From assembly GCF_000740055.1 (NCBI RefSeq), contig NZ_BBJM01000001.1:1-64000 (forward strand): 64,000 nucleotides of DNA. Reading direction: 5' to 3'. The notes below the pieces were generated by a model. That model was not told the DNA's origin. It was given only the letters and a program-made list of their open reading frames with translations, and searched no databases. The DNA comes from Secundilactobacillus oryzae JCM 18671 (lineage in GTDB: Bacteria > Bacillota > Bacilli > Lactobacillales > Lactobacillaceae). Position 1 is the stretch's first letter. Each line of letters begins with the position of its first letter. Below are positions 8,704 to 17,047 of this stretch, piece by piece. Made by a program: the position numbers and the translations under genes.

Positions 8704-8943
8704 TTAGTTCTTGTTTGCGATGTAGTCGACAACTTCGCCAATCGTATTTAAGTTTTCGGCATCTTCATCTGAAATTTCAGCGTTGAAAGTATCCTCTAAC
8801 TCCAATACAAATTCAACAAAATCAATGGAGTCTGCATCTAAATCATTCTTAAAGTTTAATTGTTCCGTGATGGTACTCTTATCGATTTCAAAGCGTTCTG
8901 CTAAAATCGATGCAATTTTATTGAAGATTTCTTCTCTTGACAT
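8704..8943 (-). CDS. acpP: Acyl carrier protein
   Basis: This 79-residue acidic four-helix protein carries acyl chains on a 4'-phosphopantetheine during fatty-acid and phospholipid synthesis. The attachment serine is Ser39 in the motif DADSIDF (Ile replaces the usual Leu after Ser). The start at 8943 (MSREEIFNK) was chosen over an upstream one at 8961, because GAGGGATGG sits before it and the alternative adds six atypical residues. It follows plsX, whose product makes acyl-phosphate from acyl-ACP. A TGGTAGACT extended -10 about 50 bases upstream may give it an extra promoter. Confidence 0.95.
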   Translation of the reverse strand: MSREEIFNKIASILAERFEIDKSTITEQLNFKNDLDADSIDFVEFVLELEDTFNAEISDEDAENLNTIGEVVDYIANKN

Positions 8944-9025
8944 TATCCATCCCTCATTCAACTTAATTCATAAATTAGTCTACCATAAGTTGGCTACCTA
9001 TGGTATAAAATCCCGTGTTTTCCCG

Positions 9026-10051
9026 TTATTCGGCGGGGGTTTCTTCCTTTACGTTTTGCTCGCTAAAGTAAGTAATAACGTTTTGGACACTGCCAGTATC
9101 AATCATGGTCTTAATTTGACCAATCGTGTTAAAAATAGTGTCCGCCTTACTCGAACCATGTGTTTTTACAACTGGTGCTTTGATTCCCAAAAGGACGGCA
9201 CCACCGTGTTGTGAGTAGTCCATTTTGGCTTTCACCTGACCAAAGGCGTTCTTCAGCATTAACGCTCCCAACTTACCACTGACACCACTATTCATAATGG
9301 ATGTCTTAAGTAATTTTAGCATGGATAACGCGGTTCCTTCGATTGACTTCAAAACGGCATTTCCGGCAAAGCCATCAGTCACAACGACATCTGCAACCCC
9401 ATTTAGGAGTTCGCGTGATTCAACATTACCAACAAAATTAAGCTCATCTTCTTGTTCTAGTAAGTCATGAACCTCACGATGGACCTTATCACCTTTATCG
9501 GCTTCCGTTCCATTGTTTAGTAGCCCAATCCGCGGATTCTTGACGTGCATAACGGATTCAGCATAGTACTTACCCATGATAGCGTATTGCACCAGGTTAG
9601 CAGGCTTCGTATCCGCATTTGCACCAACATCCAGCATCACAAAACTATCTTGATCATCCTTGGTGATAACAGGCATTGTTGTCGTTAAACCAGGACGATC
9701 AATTCCCTTGATTCGACCAATAATCAATAGACCGGCTGCTAAAACGGCACCCGTATTACCCGCTGAGAAGAAGGCATCCGCTTCGCCATTCTTGACCGCC
9801 TGCGCTGCCAAAACGATGCTAGATTGCTTCTTTCTTCTGATAGCTCGAACTGGTTCATCACCCATTTCAATCACTTCATCAGCCTGCATAATTTTAATTC
9901 GTTGATCACTTTTCAAGAAAGGCGTGATCTTCTCAGTTTGTCCAAATAGCAAAAATTCGATATCTGGATACTGGTCACGTGCTAATTCCACGCCTTTTAC
10001 GATTTGTTCGGGCGCATAATCGCCACCCATTGCATCAATTGCGAGTTTCAT
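9026..10051 (-). CDS. plsX: Phosphate acyltransferase PlsX
   Basis: This 341-residue enzyme converts acyl-ACP and phosphate to acyl-phosphate, the donor used by PlsY in the first step of phosphatidic acid synthesis. It begins MKLAIDAMGGDYAP, the family's conserved N-terminus, and contains SAGNTGAVLAAGL, LDVGAN and the VTDGFAGNAVLK segment. It acts at the cytoplasmic face of the membrane. It lies 13 bases after recG and upstream of acpP. GGGGG lies before the ATG. No FapR-type operator was recognised. Confidence 0.96.
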   Translation of the reverse strand: MKLAIDAMGGDYAPEQIVKGVELARDQYPDIEFLLFGQTEKITPFLKSDQRIKIMQADEVIEMGDEPVRAIRRKKQSSIVLAAQAVKNGEADAFFSAGNTGAVLAAGLLIIGRIKGIDRPGLTTTMPVITKDDQDSFVMLDVGANADTKPANLVQYAIMGKYYAESVMHVKNPRIGLLNNGTEADKGDKVHREVHDLLEQEDELNFVGNVESRELLNGVADVVVTDGFAGNAVLKSIEGTALSMLKLLKTSIMNSGVSGKLGALMLKNAFGQVKAKMDYSQHGGAVLLGIKAPVVKTHGSSKADTIFNTIGQIKTMIDTGSVQNVITYFSEQNVKEETPAE

Positions 10052-10064
10052 TTTTCAGTTCCCC

Positions 10065-12089
10065 CTAGTCAAAGGCCATATGACCCGTCCAATTTTCGTT
10101 TAAATATTGACTTAGTGCTTGATTATCAGGCTGTTCATCCCAGCCATCGGTGTTAGCAATCTCAATTGCTTCTTCTTGGGCAATTGATAGCATCTTTAAA
10201 TCAGCTACTGGATCGCCGACTCGGAACTCCGGCATCCCAGACTGCTTGATTCCAAGAACATCGCCTGACCCACGAAGTTCAAGGTCCCGTTGAGATAGGA
10301 CAAAACCATCATTAGTCTCGGTCATAATCTGCATTCGCTCAATGGCTGTTTGATTCTTTGGATCAGCAATCAGCAAGCAATACGAGTCCAAACTAGATCG
10401 ACCAACCCGACCACGAAGTTGATGTAACTGTGCTAGACCAAAATGGTCAGCATCGTAAATCATCATTACGGTGGCGTTTTTCACGTCGACCCCAACTTCA
10501 ATGACGGTCGTGGCAACTAACACCTGAAACTCATTAGCCTTGAACGCCTTCATGACGCTTTCTTTTTCTTCGTTCTTCATTCTACCATGAAGCAGTCCAA
10601 CCTTGTAGGTCGGTTCGAAATCAGTACGTAATCGGTCATAAATCGCCTGCGCATTTCGCATATCCATGACCTCGGATTCTTCAATCAAAGGCGTCACAAC
10701 GTAGACTTGTCGCCCTTCCGCCAATTGACTCTTAACAAAAGATAATGCGGTATCTGATTGATTACTTTTAAGCCACCTGGTTTTAATAGGCTTCCTTCCA
10801 GCGGGAAGTTCATCAATGACTGAGACATCCATCTCACCATAACTCGTAATCGCCAAGGTCCGCGGAATTGGGGTTGCCGTCATGGCTAACACATTGGGCC
10901 GTGTACCCTTTTCTCGTAAGATTTGGCGTTGATGAACCCCAAATCGATGTTGTTCATCAATGATGACAAGTCCGAGTTGATCATACACAACCTCATCTTG
11001 AATCAGCGCATGAGTCCCAACAATTAGATTTATCTCACCATTTTTAATTTGTGGCAAAATATGTTTACGAACGGACGCTTTCGTAGAACCCGTTAACAAA
11101 ACGATATTGACTGGAAAACCTTCAAAAACATTCTGCAAATTCTCTGCATGCTGTTCCGCCAGAATTTCGGTTGGGGCCATCAAAGCAGCTTGAAACCCAG
11201 CTGTGATTGTCGCATAGATAGCGAGCGCAGCCACAATGGTCTTCCCGCTTCCGACATCCCCCTGTAGGAGCCGATTCATATGGGTGGGTCGCTTCAAATC
11301 GGCACAAATTTCGTTAACGACCCGTTTTTGTGCACCCGTTAATTCGAATGGTAAGGTTTTGATCAATGCATTTAGCTGATCAATGTTGTAATCGATAGCC
11401 AAACCGGACTCGATTCTATCAGCTTGCTTGACTAACTGCAACCGCATTTGAAAAAGAAAGAACTCCTCAAACTTAGCTGTCCTTTTAGCCGCATTAGCAT
11501 CAGAGTTACCTTCAGGAAAGTGCATGTCATGAATCATCGTCTGGCGATCTAATAACTTGTACCTTGTTCGAACTGGAGCAGGTAACACCGTTTGGATGTC
11601 ATCATGATACTTAGCCCAAGCAGCCTCGACCAGATTTCGAATGGTTGACTGTCGAATCGATTTAGAAGCCGGATAAATGGCGTCCATGCCCTCTGCAGCT
11701 TGAATGACCTTCATCCCACTTAACGTCTTCTTTGCGCCGTCAAACCGGCCATAAACGGCCAATTCCTCGCCTGCAGCGATTTGCTTTTGTAACCAGGGCT
11801 GATTAAAAAAAGTGACAGGGACAACATCATTTTCGATTAGCAGCCGAAACGCCAGTCGACTTCTATGGCGACCAAAAAATGAAACAACGGGTTCAGTCGC
11901 AACTGTTCCACGCAGCGTAACCTTTTCATCGTCCTGAATCTCATTTAATTGTTTGCTTTTTAAATCATCGTATCGGTACGGAAAGTAAGTCAGTAGGTCT
12001 TCGATTGTATGAATGCCCAGTTCTGCCAATGCGTCTACCCTTTTAGGTCCAACGCCTGGTAAAACTTGAACTGAATCTGATAATGACAT
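10065..12089 (-). CDS. recG: ATP-dependent DNA helicase RecG
   Basis: This 674-residue branched-DNA translocase reverses stalled replication forks and processes recombination intermediates. The N-terminal wedge domain (PGVGPKRVDALAELGI, then an OB fold) covers about residues 1-250. The superfamily 2 motor follows with Walker A GDVGSGKT, motif II DEQHRFG, ATPIPRTLAI, and motif VI QLRGRVGRS. The start at 12089 (MSLSDSVQVLPGVG) is preferred to one at 12137, because AAGGAG lies nine bases upstream and the extra residues overlap the preceding terminator. Confidence 0.96.
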   Translation of the reverse strand: MSLSDSVQVLPGVGPKRVDALAELGIHTIEDLLTYFPYRYDDLKSKQLNEIQDDEKVTLRGTVATEPVVSFFGRHRSRLAFRLLIENDVVPVTFFNQPWLQKQIAAGEELAVYGRFDGAKKTLSGMKVIQAAEGMDAIYPASKSIRQSTIRNLVEAAWAKYHDDIQTVLPAPVRTRYKLLDRQTMIHDMHFPEGNSDANAAKRTAKFEEFFLFQMRLQLVKQADRIESGLAIDYNIDQLNALIKTLPFELTGAQKRVVNEICADLKRPTHMNRLLQGDVGSGKTIVAALAIYATITAGFQAALMAPTEILAEQHAENLQNVFEGFPVNIVLLTGSTKASVRKHILPQIKNGEINLIVGTHALIQDEVVYDQLGLVIIDEQHRFGVHQRQILREKGTRPNVLAMTATPIPRTLAITSYGEMDVSVIDELPAGRKPIKTRWLKSNQSDTALSFVKSQLAEGRQVYVVTPLIEESEVMDMRNAQAIYDRLRTDFEPTYKVGLLHGRMKNEEKESVMKAFKANEFQVLVATTVIEVGVDVKNATVMMIYDADHFGLAQLHQLRGRVGRSSLDSYCLLIADPKNQTAIERMQIMTETNDGFVLSQRDLELRGSGDVLGIKQSGMPEFRVGDPVADLKMLSIAQEEAIEIANTDGWDEQPDNQALSQYLNENWTGHMAFD

Positions 12090-12112
12090 CTGAACTGACT
12101 CCTTTCGGTTAA

Positions 12113-12160
12113 AAATAAAATGACCAATACAATTCACTTACTCGAATTGTAACAGTCATT
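12113..12160 (-). terminator. Terminator after fakA, upstream of recG
   Basis: AATGACTGTTACAATTC and GAATTGTATTGGTCATT (minus strand, between 12160 and 12119) form a long imperfect stem followed by TTATTTTTAA. Confidence 0.65.
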
Positions 12161-12189
12161 TCATTATAACTTATTTTAATGTTGTTGCG

Positions 12190-13875
12190 TTACTCAACTG
12201 AGATGATAAATGGATAAACTGGTTGATCACCCTTGTGGATTTCAATTTCAAGTTCATCATCGATTTCCAGCACAGCAGCTTCAACCTTTTCAGCATCTTC
12301 CTGCGTTGCACCCTCACCAAAAATGATGGTGACAATTTCACTATCATCGTCAAGCATATCCTTGACCATTTCAACGCTGGTCTCAATCATGTCAGGCTTG
12401 GTTACTGTAATCTTGCCATCCACGATGCCCATGAAGTTACCCTTCTTGATTTCAATGCCATCAAGTTCGGTATCACGGATTGCGTGAGTCACCTCACCAC
12501 TCTTCACCGTTCCCAAGTATTCTTCCATAGCATCTGCATTGTCAGCCAACTCGTTTTCTGGGTTAAACCCAAGTAATGCAGTCATTCCTTGAGAAACGCT
12601 TCGACTGTGAACTACCTTGGTTGGCACGTCAGCCACTTCGGCAGCCTGTTCTGATGATAAGAAGATATTTTTGTTATTAGGTAAAATAATGGCATTTTTT
12701 GCTTTGCTTTCGTTAATGGCGTTAACGATGTCCTCTGTACTTGGATTCATCGTTTGACCCCCACTAATAATGTGGGTCACACCAAGACTCTTGAACAGGG
12801 TCTGAATGCCCTTACCAGAAGCGACCGCAATAATAGCAGTATCTGGAATAACGGCCTCTTCTTCTGAAACAGCTTCTTCAGCGTCATGTTCAATGATTGT
12901 CTCTTGTTGAAGGCGCATGTTATCAACCTTAACCTTAGCTAAGTCACCAAATTCTTGTCCCCACGCCATGACATCGCCGGGATGCTCAGTGTGGACGTGG
13001 ACCTTAACGATTTCATCATCGTTAACGACCAACAATGAATCACCTAACTCTGCCAAGCGGTTGTAGAAGGTATCATAGTCAAATTCGTGATCGACTTCTT
13101 TACCCTTACCGATTCGAACCATGATTTCGGTACAGTAACCGTACACGATATCGTCTGGGTTCAATTTACCTTGGACACTACGGTGATGCTCAGCATCAAT
13201 CATCTCGTCCATTTCATTGTTATCTGGTTGGTGTTGGGCATCTTCGGCAATTTCACGATCGTTCAATACGTCATCAAACGCACTAAGAACAAATGTAAGA
13301 CCTTGACCACCAGAATCGACAACACCAACCTGCTTCAAAACAGGCAACAAATCAGGCGTTGAAGCTAACGCAGTCTTGGCAGCGTCTGAAGCGGCATCCA
13401 TTACCGCAACAACCGTTCCACCATTTGTAGCTTCGTTACGAGCTGCTTGTGCGGCTTCACGAATCACAGTCAAAATAGTTCCTTCAGTTGGTTTCATAAC
13501 TGCCTTATAGGCAGTTTCAGCACCAGCTGATAGGGCATCAGCTAAATCCTGAGCGCTTAAGGTCGCTTTGCCTTCGACACTCTTAGAGAAGCCACGGAAA
13601 ATCTGTGACAAAATGACACCAGAGTTACCACGAGCACCCATCAATAAGCCCTTAGCCAAAGCAACGGCAAGCTTGCCAACCTCTTCGCTGGACTCTTCGC
13701 CCTCATACTTCAGACCGCTAGCCAATGAAAGGCTCATATTGGTTCCGGTATCCCCATCGGGAACCGGAAAAACATTCAATGAATTAATAAATTCGGCGTT
13801 TTGGCTTAACACAGTCGAAGCTGCGCGCACCATCTTACCGAATTCATGGTTTGTAATTTTTTCTGTAACTATCAA
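12190..13875 (-). CDS. fakA: Fatty acid kinase FakA / DAK2-domain protein YloV
   Basis: This 561-residue protein has an N-terminal DhaL-like kinase domain (about 1-205) with the Mg-ATP loop NVFPVPDGDTGTNM and MGARGNSGVILSQIFRG. A middle region and a C-terminal DegV-related domain follow. Homologues phosphorylate fatty acids presented by a FakB protein, feeding exogenous fatty acids into PlsX/PlsY, which suits its place near plsX and acpP. No fakB is visible in the window. The start is TTG, with GGGGG upstream. The pairing with yloU just before it is the usual Firmicute order. Confidence 0.9.
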   Translation of the reverse strand: MIVTEKITNHEFGKMVRAASTVLSQNAEFINSLNVFPVPDGDTGTNMSLSLASGLKYEGEESSEEVGKLAVALAKGLLMGARGNSGVILSQIFRGFSKSVEGKATLSAQDLADALSAGAETAYKAVMKPTEGTILTVIREAAQAARNEATNGGTVVAVMDAASDAAKTALASTPDLLPVLKQVGVVDSGGQGLTFVLSAFDDVLNDREIAEDAQHQPDNNEMDEMIDAEHHRSVQGKLNPDDIVYGYCTEIMVRIGKGKEVDHEFDYDTFYNRLAELGDSLLVVNDDEIVKVHVHTEHPGDVMAWGQEFGDLAKVKVDNMRLQQETIIEHDAEEAVSEEEAVIPDTAIIAVASGKGIQTLFKSLGVTHIISGGQTMNPSTEDIVNAINESKAKNAIILPNNKNIFLSSEQAAEVADVPTKVVHSRSVSQGMTALLGFNPENELADNADAMEEYLGTVKSGEVTHAIRDTELDGIEIKKGNFMGIVDGKITVTKPDMIETSVEMVKDMLDDDSEIVTIIFGEGATQEDAEKVEAAVLEIDDELEIEIHKGDQPVYPFIISVE

Positions 13876-13904
13876 CTAATTAATCCCCCTCGGTTTCCCA
13901 AAGC

Positions 13905-14267
13905 TTAATCGCTAATGACTTTGACGCCTTGTACGATAACGTCTACTGCATTAGCTGTCACACCAAGCATCGTTTCCAAATTGTACTTAACTTTCGCCTG
14001 TACCGCTTTAGAAACCTCAGATATTTTTGAACCATAGCCAACAATAATGTTAACTTCAATGGAAATGCCGTTATCGTCCTGACGCACGACAACACCTTTC
14101 GCGTAGTTTTCACGACGCAAAATTACGTTAACGTTGTCACGAATTTGATTCTTGCTAGCCATGCCAACAACACCATAACTGTCAGTTGCAGCACCGCCAA
14201 CAACAGTTGCGATGACATCATTTGTAATATCAATTGTGCCACTTTGCGTTTTAATTTTTACGGCCAT
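13905..14267 (-). CDS. yloU: Asp23/Gls24 family protein YloU
   Basis: This 120-residue protein is of the Asp23/Gls24 family, small alkaline-shock or envelope-stress related proteins. The characteristic core runs from GTIDITNDVIATVVGGAA through VEVNIIVGYGSKI to VTANAVDVIVQGVKV. The precise role is unresolved; some members associate with the membrane. It heads the yloU-fakA unit, with AAGGAGG before its ATG and a promoter at 14377-14404. A second family member, yqhY, occurs at 37775-38215. Confidence 0.92.
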   Translation of the reverse strand: MAVKIKTQSGTIDITNDVIATVVGGAATDSYGVVGMASKNQIRDNVNVILRRENYAKGVVVRQDDNGISIEVNIIVGYGSKISEVSKAVQAKVKYNLETMLGVTANAVDVIVQGVKVISD

Positions 14268-14376
14268 CGAGAACAGCCTCCTTGCTAGTTTTCAAAATCT
14301 ATATCGTTTGTAATGTTACCACAACCCGCTAGAAAATAAAATTAATGGCTGCAATTTCCTATTTCCAATAGATATT

Positions 14377-14404
14377 AGTTTACCTATCTCAGATTTGCTG
14401 TCAA
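14377..14404 (-). promoter_or_regulatory. Promoter of yloU-fakA
   Basis: On the minus strand, TTGACA (14399-14404) and TAAACT (14377-14382) are 16 bases apart. A second possible pair, TTGTGG and TAGATT, lies closer to the gene. Confidence 0.7.
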
Positions 14405-14418
14405 GTAAAATTACTTGA
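14401..14418. promoter_or_regulatory. Perfect palindrome between divergent promoters
   Basis: TCAAGTAA and TTACTTGA flank a central AA. The 18-base perfect palindrome overlaps the -35 box of the yloU promoter and ends ten bases before the rpmB -35 box. It looks like an operator half-site pair; the regulator is unknown. Confidence 0.45.
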
Positions 14419-14428
14419 AAGAATTCTA

Positions 14429-14457
14429 TTGCATTCACGGGTTTTATATGCTAGATT
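14429..14457 (+). promoter_or_regulatory. Promoter of rpmB
   Basis: TTGCAT (14429-14434) and TAGATT (14452-14457) have a 17-base spacer ending in TGC, an extended -10. Confidence 0.75.
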
Positions 14458-14515
14458 ATTCTAGTGAGCAAAATTGAGATTTTATTTAAAATCCATAAAG
14501 GAGGACTCTTCAGTC

Positions 14516-14701
14516 ATGGCTAAAGACTTTTTCAATGGCAAACGGACTCGTTTTGGTAACAAGCGTTCTCACGCTTTGAACTCATCACGTCGTTCATGGA
14601 AGCCAAACTTACAAAAGGTTCGCATTTTAGTTGATGGTAAGCCTAAGCGTGTTTGGGTATCAGCTAGAACACTTAAATCTGGTAAGGTAACTCGAGTTTA
14701 A
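14516..14701 (+). CDS. rpmB: 50S ribosomal protein L28
   Basis: This 61-residue basic protein begins [20 protein letters not shown] and ends [10 protein letters not shown], the full L28 pattern, a component of the large ribosomal subunit. The start at 14516 is fixed by AAAGGAGG upstream; an in-frame ATG 42 bases earlier adds residues foreign to the family. It is one of very few plus-strand genes in the left half and is a single-gene unit with its own promoter and a strong terminator. No zinc-binding cysteines are present. Confidence 0.97.
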   Translation: MAKDFFNGKRTRFGNKRSHALNSSRRSWKPNLQKVRILVDGKPKRVWVSARTLKSGKVTRV

Positions 14702-14717
14702 TTTTTATACTCAATCT

Positions 14718-14756
14718 AAAAAAACGCAAGTACATTTCGTACTTGCGTTTTTTTGT
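14718..14756. terminator. Bidirectional terminator between rpmB and thiN
   Basis: AAAAACGCAAGTAC and GTACTTGCGTTTTTTT pair perfectly around ATTTC, with A and T runs on both sides, so it serves both converging units. Confidence 0.95.
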
Positions 14757-15410
14757 TTATCTAACATCCTTGCTTTGAATCACGCACATCAAGCCAGAAT
14801 CGAACGAGAAATGGCCCATATCCCCCACAAACTCGTTACTAGCGTATGAAATTGGGAATCGAATTTCCTCATCCTTTAAGCGATACTTCTCGTCTAAGAG
14901 CGTTAAATGCTTAATTGGCGTTAAGGGAATAAAAGCTAAATAGCGTTTATCGGTTTCTTTTTCAATCTCATACTCGCCTGGCAAGTAGAAACTAATCGTA
15001 TTAGATCGATCGATGAAGCGAATTTTAGGCGCATCAGTGCGATATCGGTCCTTCAAAACTAAGAATAAATTGGCTAGGAAGTGGTCCAATCGACCACCAG
15101 TAGCACCGTAAATATCCAATCGATCCACTTTAAACTCTCTCAGCGCCACCGTCACAGCTAGCTCCGTGTCGGTTTCGTCTTTTTCAGGAACGGCTTGACG
15201 AATGTCTTGAACCTTTTCCTTTACCAAATCAAATTCCTGCGATCCGAGAGAATCATAGTCCCCAACGGCCACAATCGGCGTAATGCCCCGTTCTAGCAGT
15301 CGAAGACTTCCACGATCCACACCAATCCAGGGACCTTCTATTTTGTTGTGTTTGAGTTCAGCAGGCCAATTTTCAATCGGTCCACCGACTAAAAGATTGA
15401 GGACTTCCAT
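14757..15410 (-). CDS. thiN: Thiamine pyrophosphokinase
   Basis: This 217-residue enzyme transfers pyrophosphate from ATP to thiamine, giving thiamine diphosphate. The N-terminal catalytic domain shows GVDRGSLRLLERGITP, GDYDSL and EKDETDTELAV (acidic residues binding Mg-ATP), then IYGATGGRLDHFLANL. The C-terminal beta domain binds thiamine. It lies five bases after rpe, with only a weak ribosome-binding site (GAAGTAA), suggesting translational coupling. It is the last gene of the long run from gmk, ending at the shared terminator. Confidence 0.93.
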   Translation of the reverse strand: MEVLNLLVGGPIENWPAELKHNKIEGPWIGVDRGSLRLLERGITPIVAVGDYDSLGSQEFDLVKEKVQDIRQAVPEKDETDTELAVTVALREFKVDRLDIYGATGGRLDHFLANLFLVLKDRYRTDAPKIRFIDRSNTISFYLPGEYEIEKETDKRYLAFIPLTPIKHLTLLDEKYRLKDEEIRFPISYASNEFVGDMGHFSFDSGLMCVIQSKDVR

Positions 15411-15415
15411 AAGCG

Positions 15416-16069
15416 TTACTTCGTGGCGTTCTTGAGCGCTTCGATTTGAGCAGTTGGGTCTTCTGCGTTAAAGACGTATGAACCTGCAACAGCAACCCTT
15501 GCACCAGCTTCTGCGCAAGCTTTAACGGTTTGGTCATTCACACCACCATCGATTTCGATGTCAAAATCGTAGTTTTCAGTTTGCTTAAGTTGATCTAATT
15601 TCTTAATCTTCTTAATCGTTTCAGGTAAGAACTTTTGACCACCAAAGCCAGGGTTAACCGTCATGACTAAGACTTGGTCTACCATGTGTAAAACTGGTTC
15701 AATGGCACTAACTGGTGTACCTGGGTTAATGACAACTTCAGCCTTAACGCCAGCATTTTTAATCATTTGAAGGGCACGGTGAATATGTTCAGTGGCTTCA
15801 ACGTGCACACCAATGATGTCTGCGCCAGCTTCGGCAAAGGCATCAACATATCGCTCTGGATTTTGAACCATCAAGTGAACATCTAAAACCATCTTGCTGA
15901 TTGGACGAATGGCTTTAACCCAACCTGGACCGTATGAAATGGCGGGTACAAATTGACCATCCATAACGTCGATGTGTAAAAATTCTGCGCCAGCCTTTTC
16001 TACCATTTCGATATCTGGTTGAAGGTTCACGTAATCTGCGCTCAAAATTGAAGGTGCTACTTTAATCAT
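15416..16069 (-). CDS. rpe: Ribulose-phosphate 3-epimerase
   Basis: This 217-residue TIM-barrel enzyme interconverts ribulose-5-phosphate and xylulose-5-phosphate in the pentose phosphate and phosphoketolase routes. It begins with the conserved APSILSADY and has HIDVMDGQFVP, LDVHLMVQNP, VMTVNPGFGGQKF and EIDGGVND, which carry the metal-binding His and Asp residues and the phosphate-binding glycines. GAGGAAT precedes the ATG, ten bases after the rsgA stop. The order rsgA-rpe-thiN is typical of Firmicutes. Confidence 0.97.
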   Translation of the reverse strand: MIKVAPSILSADYVNLQPDIEMVEKAGAEFLHIDVMDGQFVPAISYGPGWVKAIRPISKMVLDVHLMVQNPERYVDAFAEAGADIIGVHVEATEHIHRALQMIKNAGVKAEVVINPGTPVSAIEPVLHMVDQVLVMTVNPGFGGQKFLPETIKKIKKLDQLKQTENYDFDIEIDGGVNDQTVKACAEAGARVAVAGSYVFNAEDPTAQIEALKNATK

Positions 16070-16079
16070 GCTAAATTCC

Positions 16080-16964
16080 TCATTTCTTATAATTAGGTTT
16101 CTGATTTTTCAAGGTGACATAGAGTTGGAGATAGTTATCATAGCGGCTTTGAATCACCTGACCACTGGCCACTGCTTCTTTCACAGCGCAACCAGGTTCA
16201 TTGACATGCACACAGCCCCGAAAACGGCAGCTAGCGCCTAATTCAACAAATTCCGGTAAATACTTAGTTAAGTCAACCGCAGCGGTTTGCATCAAGTCAT
16301 ATGATGAAAATCCCGGGGTATCTGCAATAAGACCGTCACCAATTTCTAACAATCCAACTTTACGTGTCGTGTGTTTCCCACGATTGAGGGCTTTAGAGAT
16401 TTCACCAGTTGCCAGTTCGAGATCCGGCGCCAAATGGTTAAGCAAGGTTGATTTACCTGCACCAGTTTGTCCCATAATCACACTTTCTTTTTTTGAAAGT
16501 TGTTGCTTTAAACCATCCAATTGAGCAGGTTCAAAAGCATCCCGCGCCAAAAAGGTTGGATAACCCACTCGCTCGTAGTAGTCTGCTAAAACCGCAATTT
16601 GATTGTAAGCTTCATCGTCGATCAAATCTGTTTTGGTAAAATAAATGACCGGTTTGATATTGGCAATTTCTAACGTAATCAGTTGCCGATCTAGCAAGTT
16701 GGAGGAAAACGCCGGTTCCGCCACTGCAGTCGCCACAATTGCTTGGTCAATATTCGCTATCGGTGGCCGAACCAGTGAATTTTTGCGATCCCGAATTTTT
16801 AAAATGTACTTCCCAGTATCATCAAATTCAACCCAATCCCCGACTAATGGTGTAATTTTACGATTTCGAAAATTACCGCGGGCACGCGTCCGATGCAACT
16901 CACCATCAGTATCCATGACGTCATAAAAACCGCTCAGTGACTGCCGTATTTGTCCTAAATTCAA
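16080..16964 (-). CDS. rsgA: Ribosome biogenesis GTPase RsgA
   Basis: This 294-residue circularly permuted GTPase checks late maturation of the 30S subunit. An N-terminal OB fold precedes the G4 motif YFTKTDL. The P-loop GQTGAGKSTLLN comes after it (about residues 167-178), then G3 DTPGF, and a C-terminal zinc-binding segment CRFRGCVHVNEPGC. The G4-G1-G3 order is the family's hallmark. The start is TTG at 16964, supported by GGAGGTGAT upstream. It follows prkC in the conserved stp-prkC-rsgA order. Confidence 0.97.
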   Translation of the reverse strand: MNLGQIRQSLSGFYDVMDTDGELHRTRARGNFRNRKITPLVGDWVEFDDTGKYILKIRDRKNSLVRPPIANIDQAIVATAVAEPAFSSNLLDRQLITLEIANIKPVIYFTKTDLIDDEAYNQIAVLADYYERVGYPTFLARDAFEPAQLDGLKQQLSKKESVIMGQTGAGKSTLLNHLAPDLELATGEISKALNRGKHTTRKVGLLEIGDGLIADTPGFSSYDLMQTAAVDLTKYLPEFVELGASCRFRGCVHVNEPGCAVKEAVASGQVIQSRYDNYLQLYVTLKNQKPNYKK

Positions 16965-17047
16965 GTTTCTATCACCTCCAAAATTTCATCATTGCTTCTA
17001 TTATATTGAAAAAGGCTGCAGAAATACAGCCCGTTTCAAGTTATTCA

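Noticed and set aside
8944-9025. FapR or FabT operator between plsX and acpP
   Set aside because: A short ACCATA/TATGGT repeat is present, but it does not match either known site well enough to report.
11122-11307. 61-codon frame in the same orientation inside recG
   Set aside because: It is an out-of-frame shadow within the RecG helicase domain, with no start signal.
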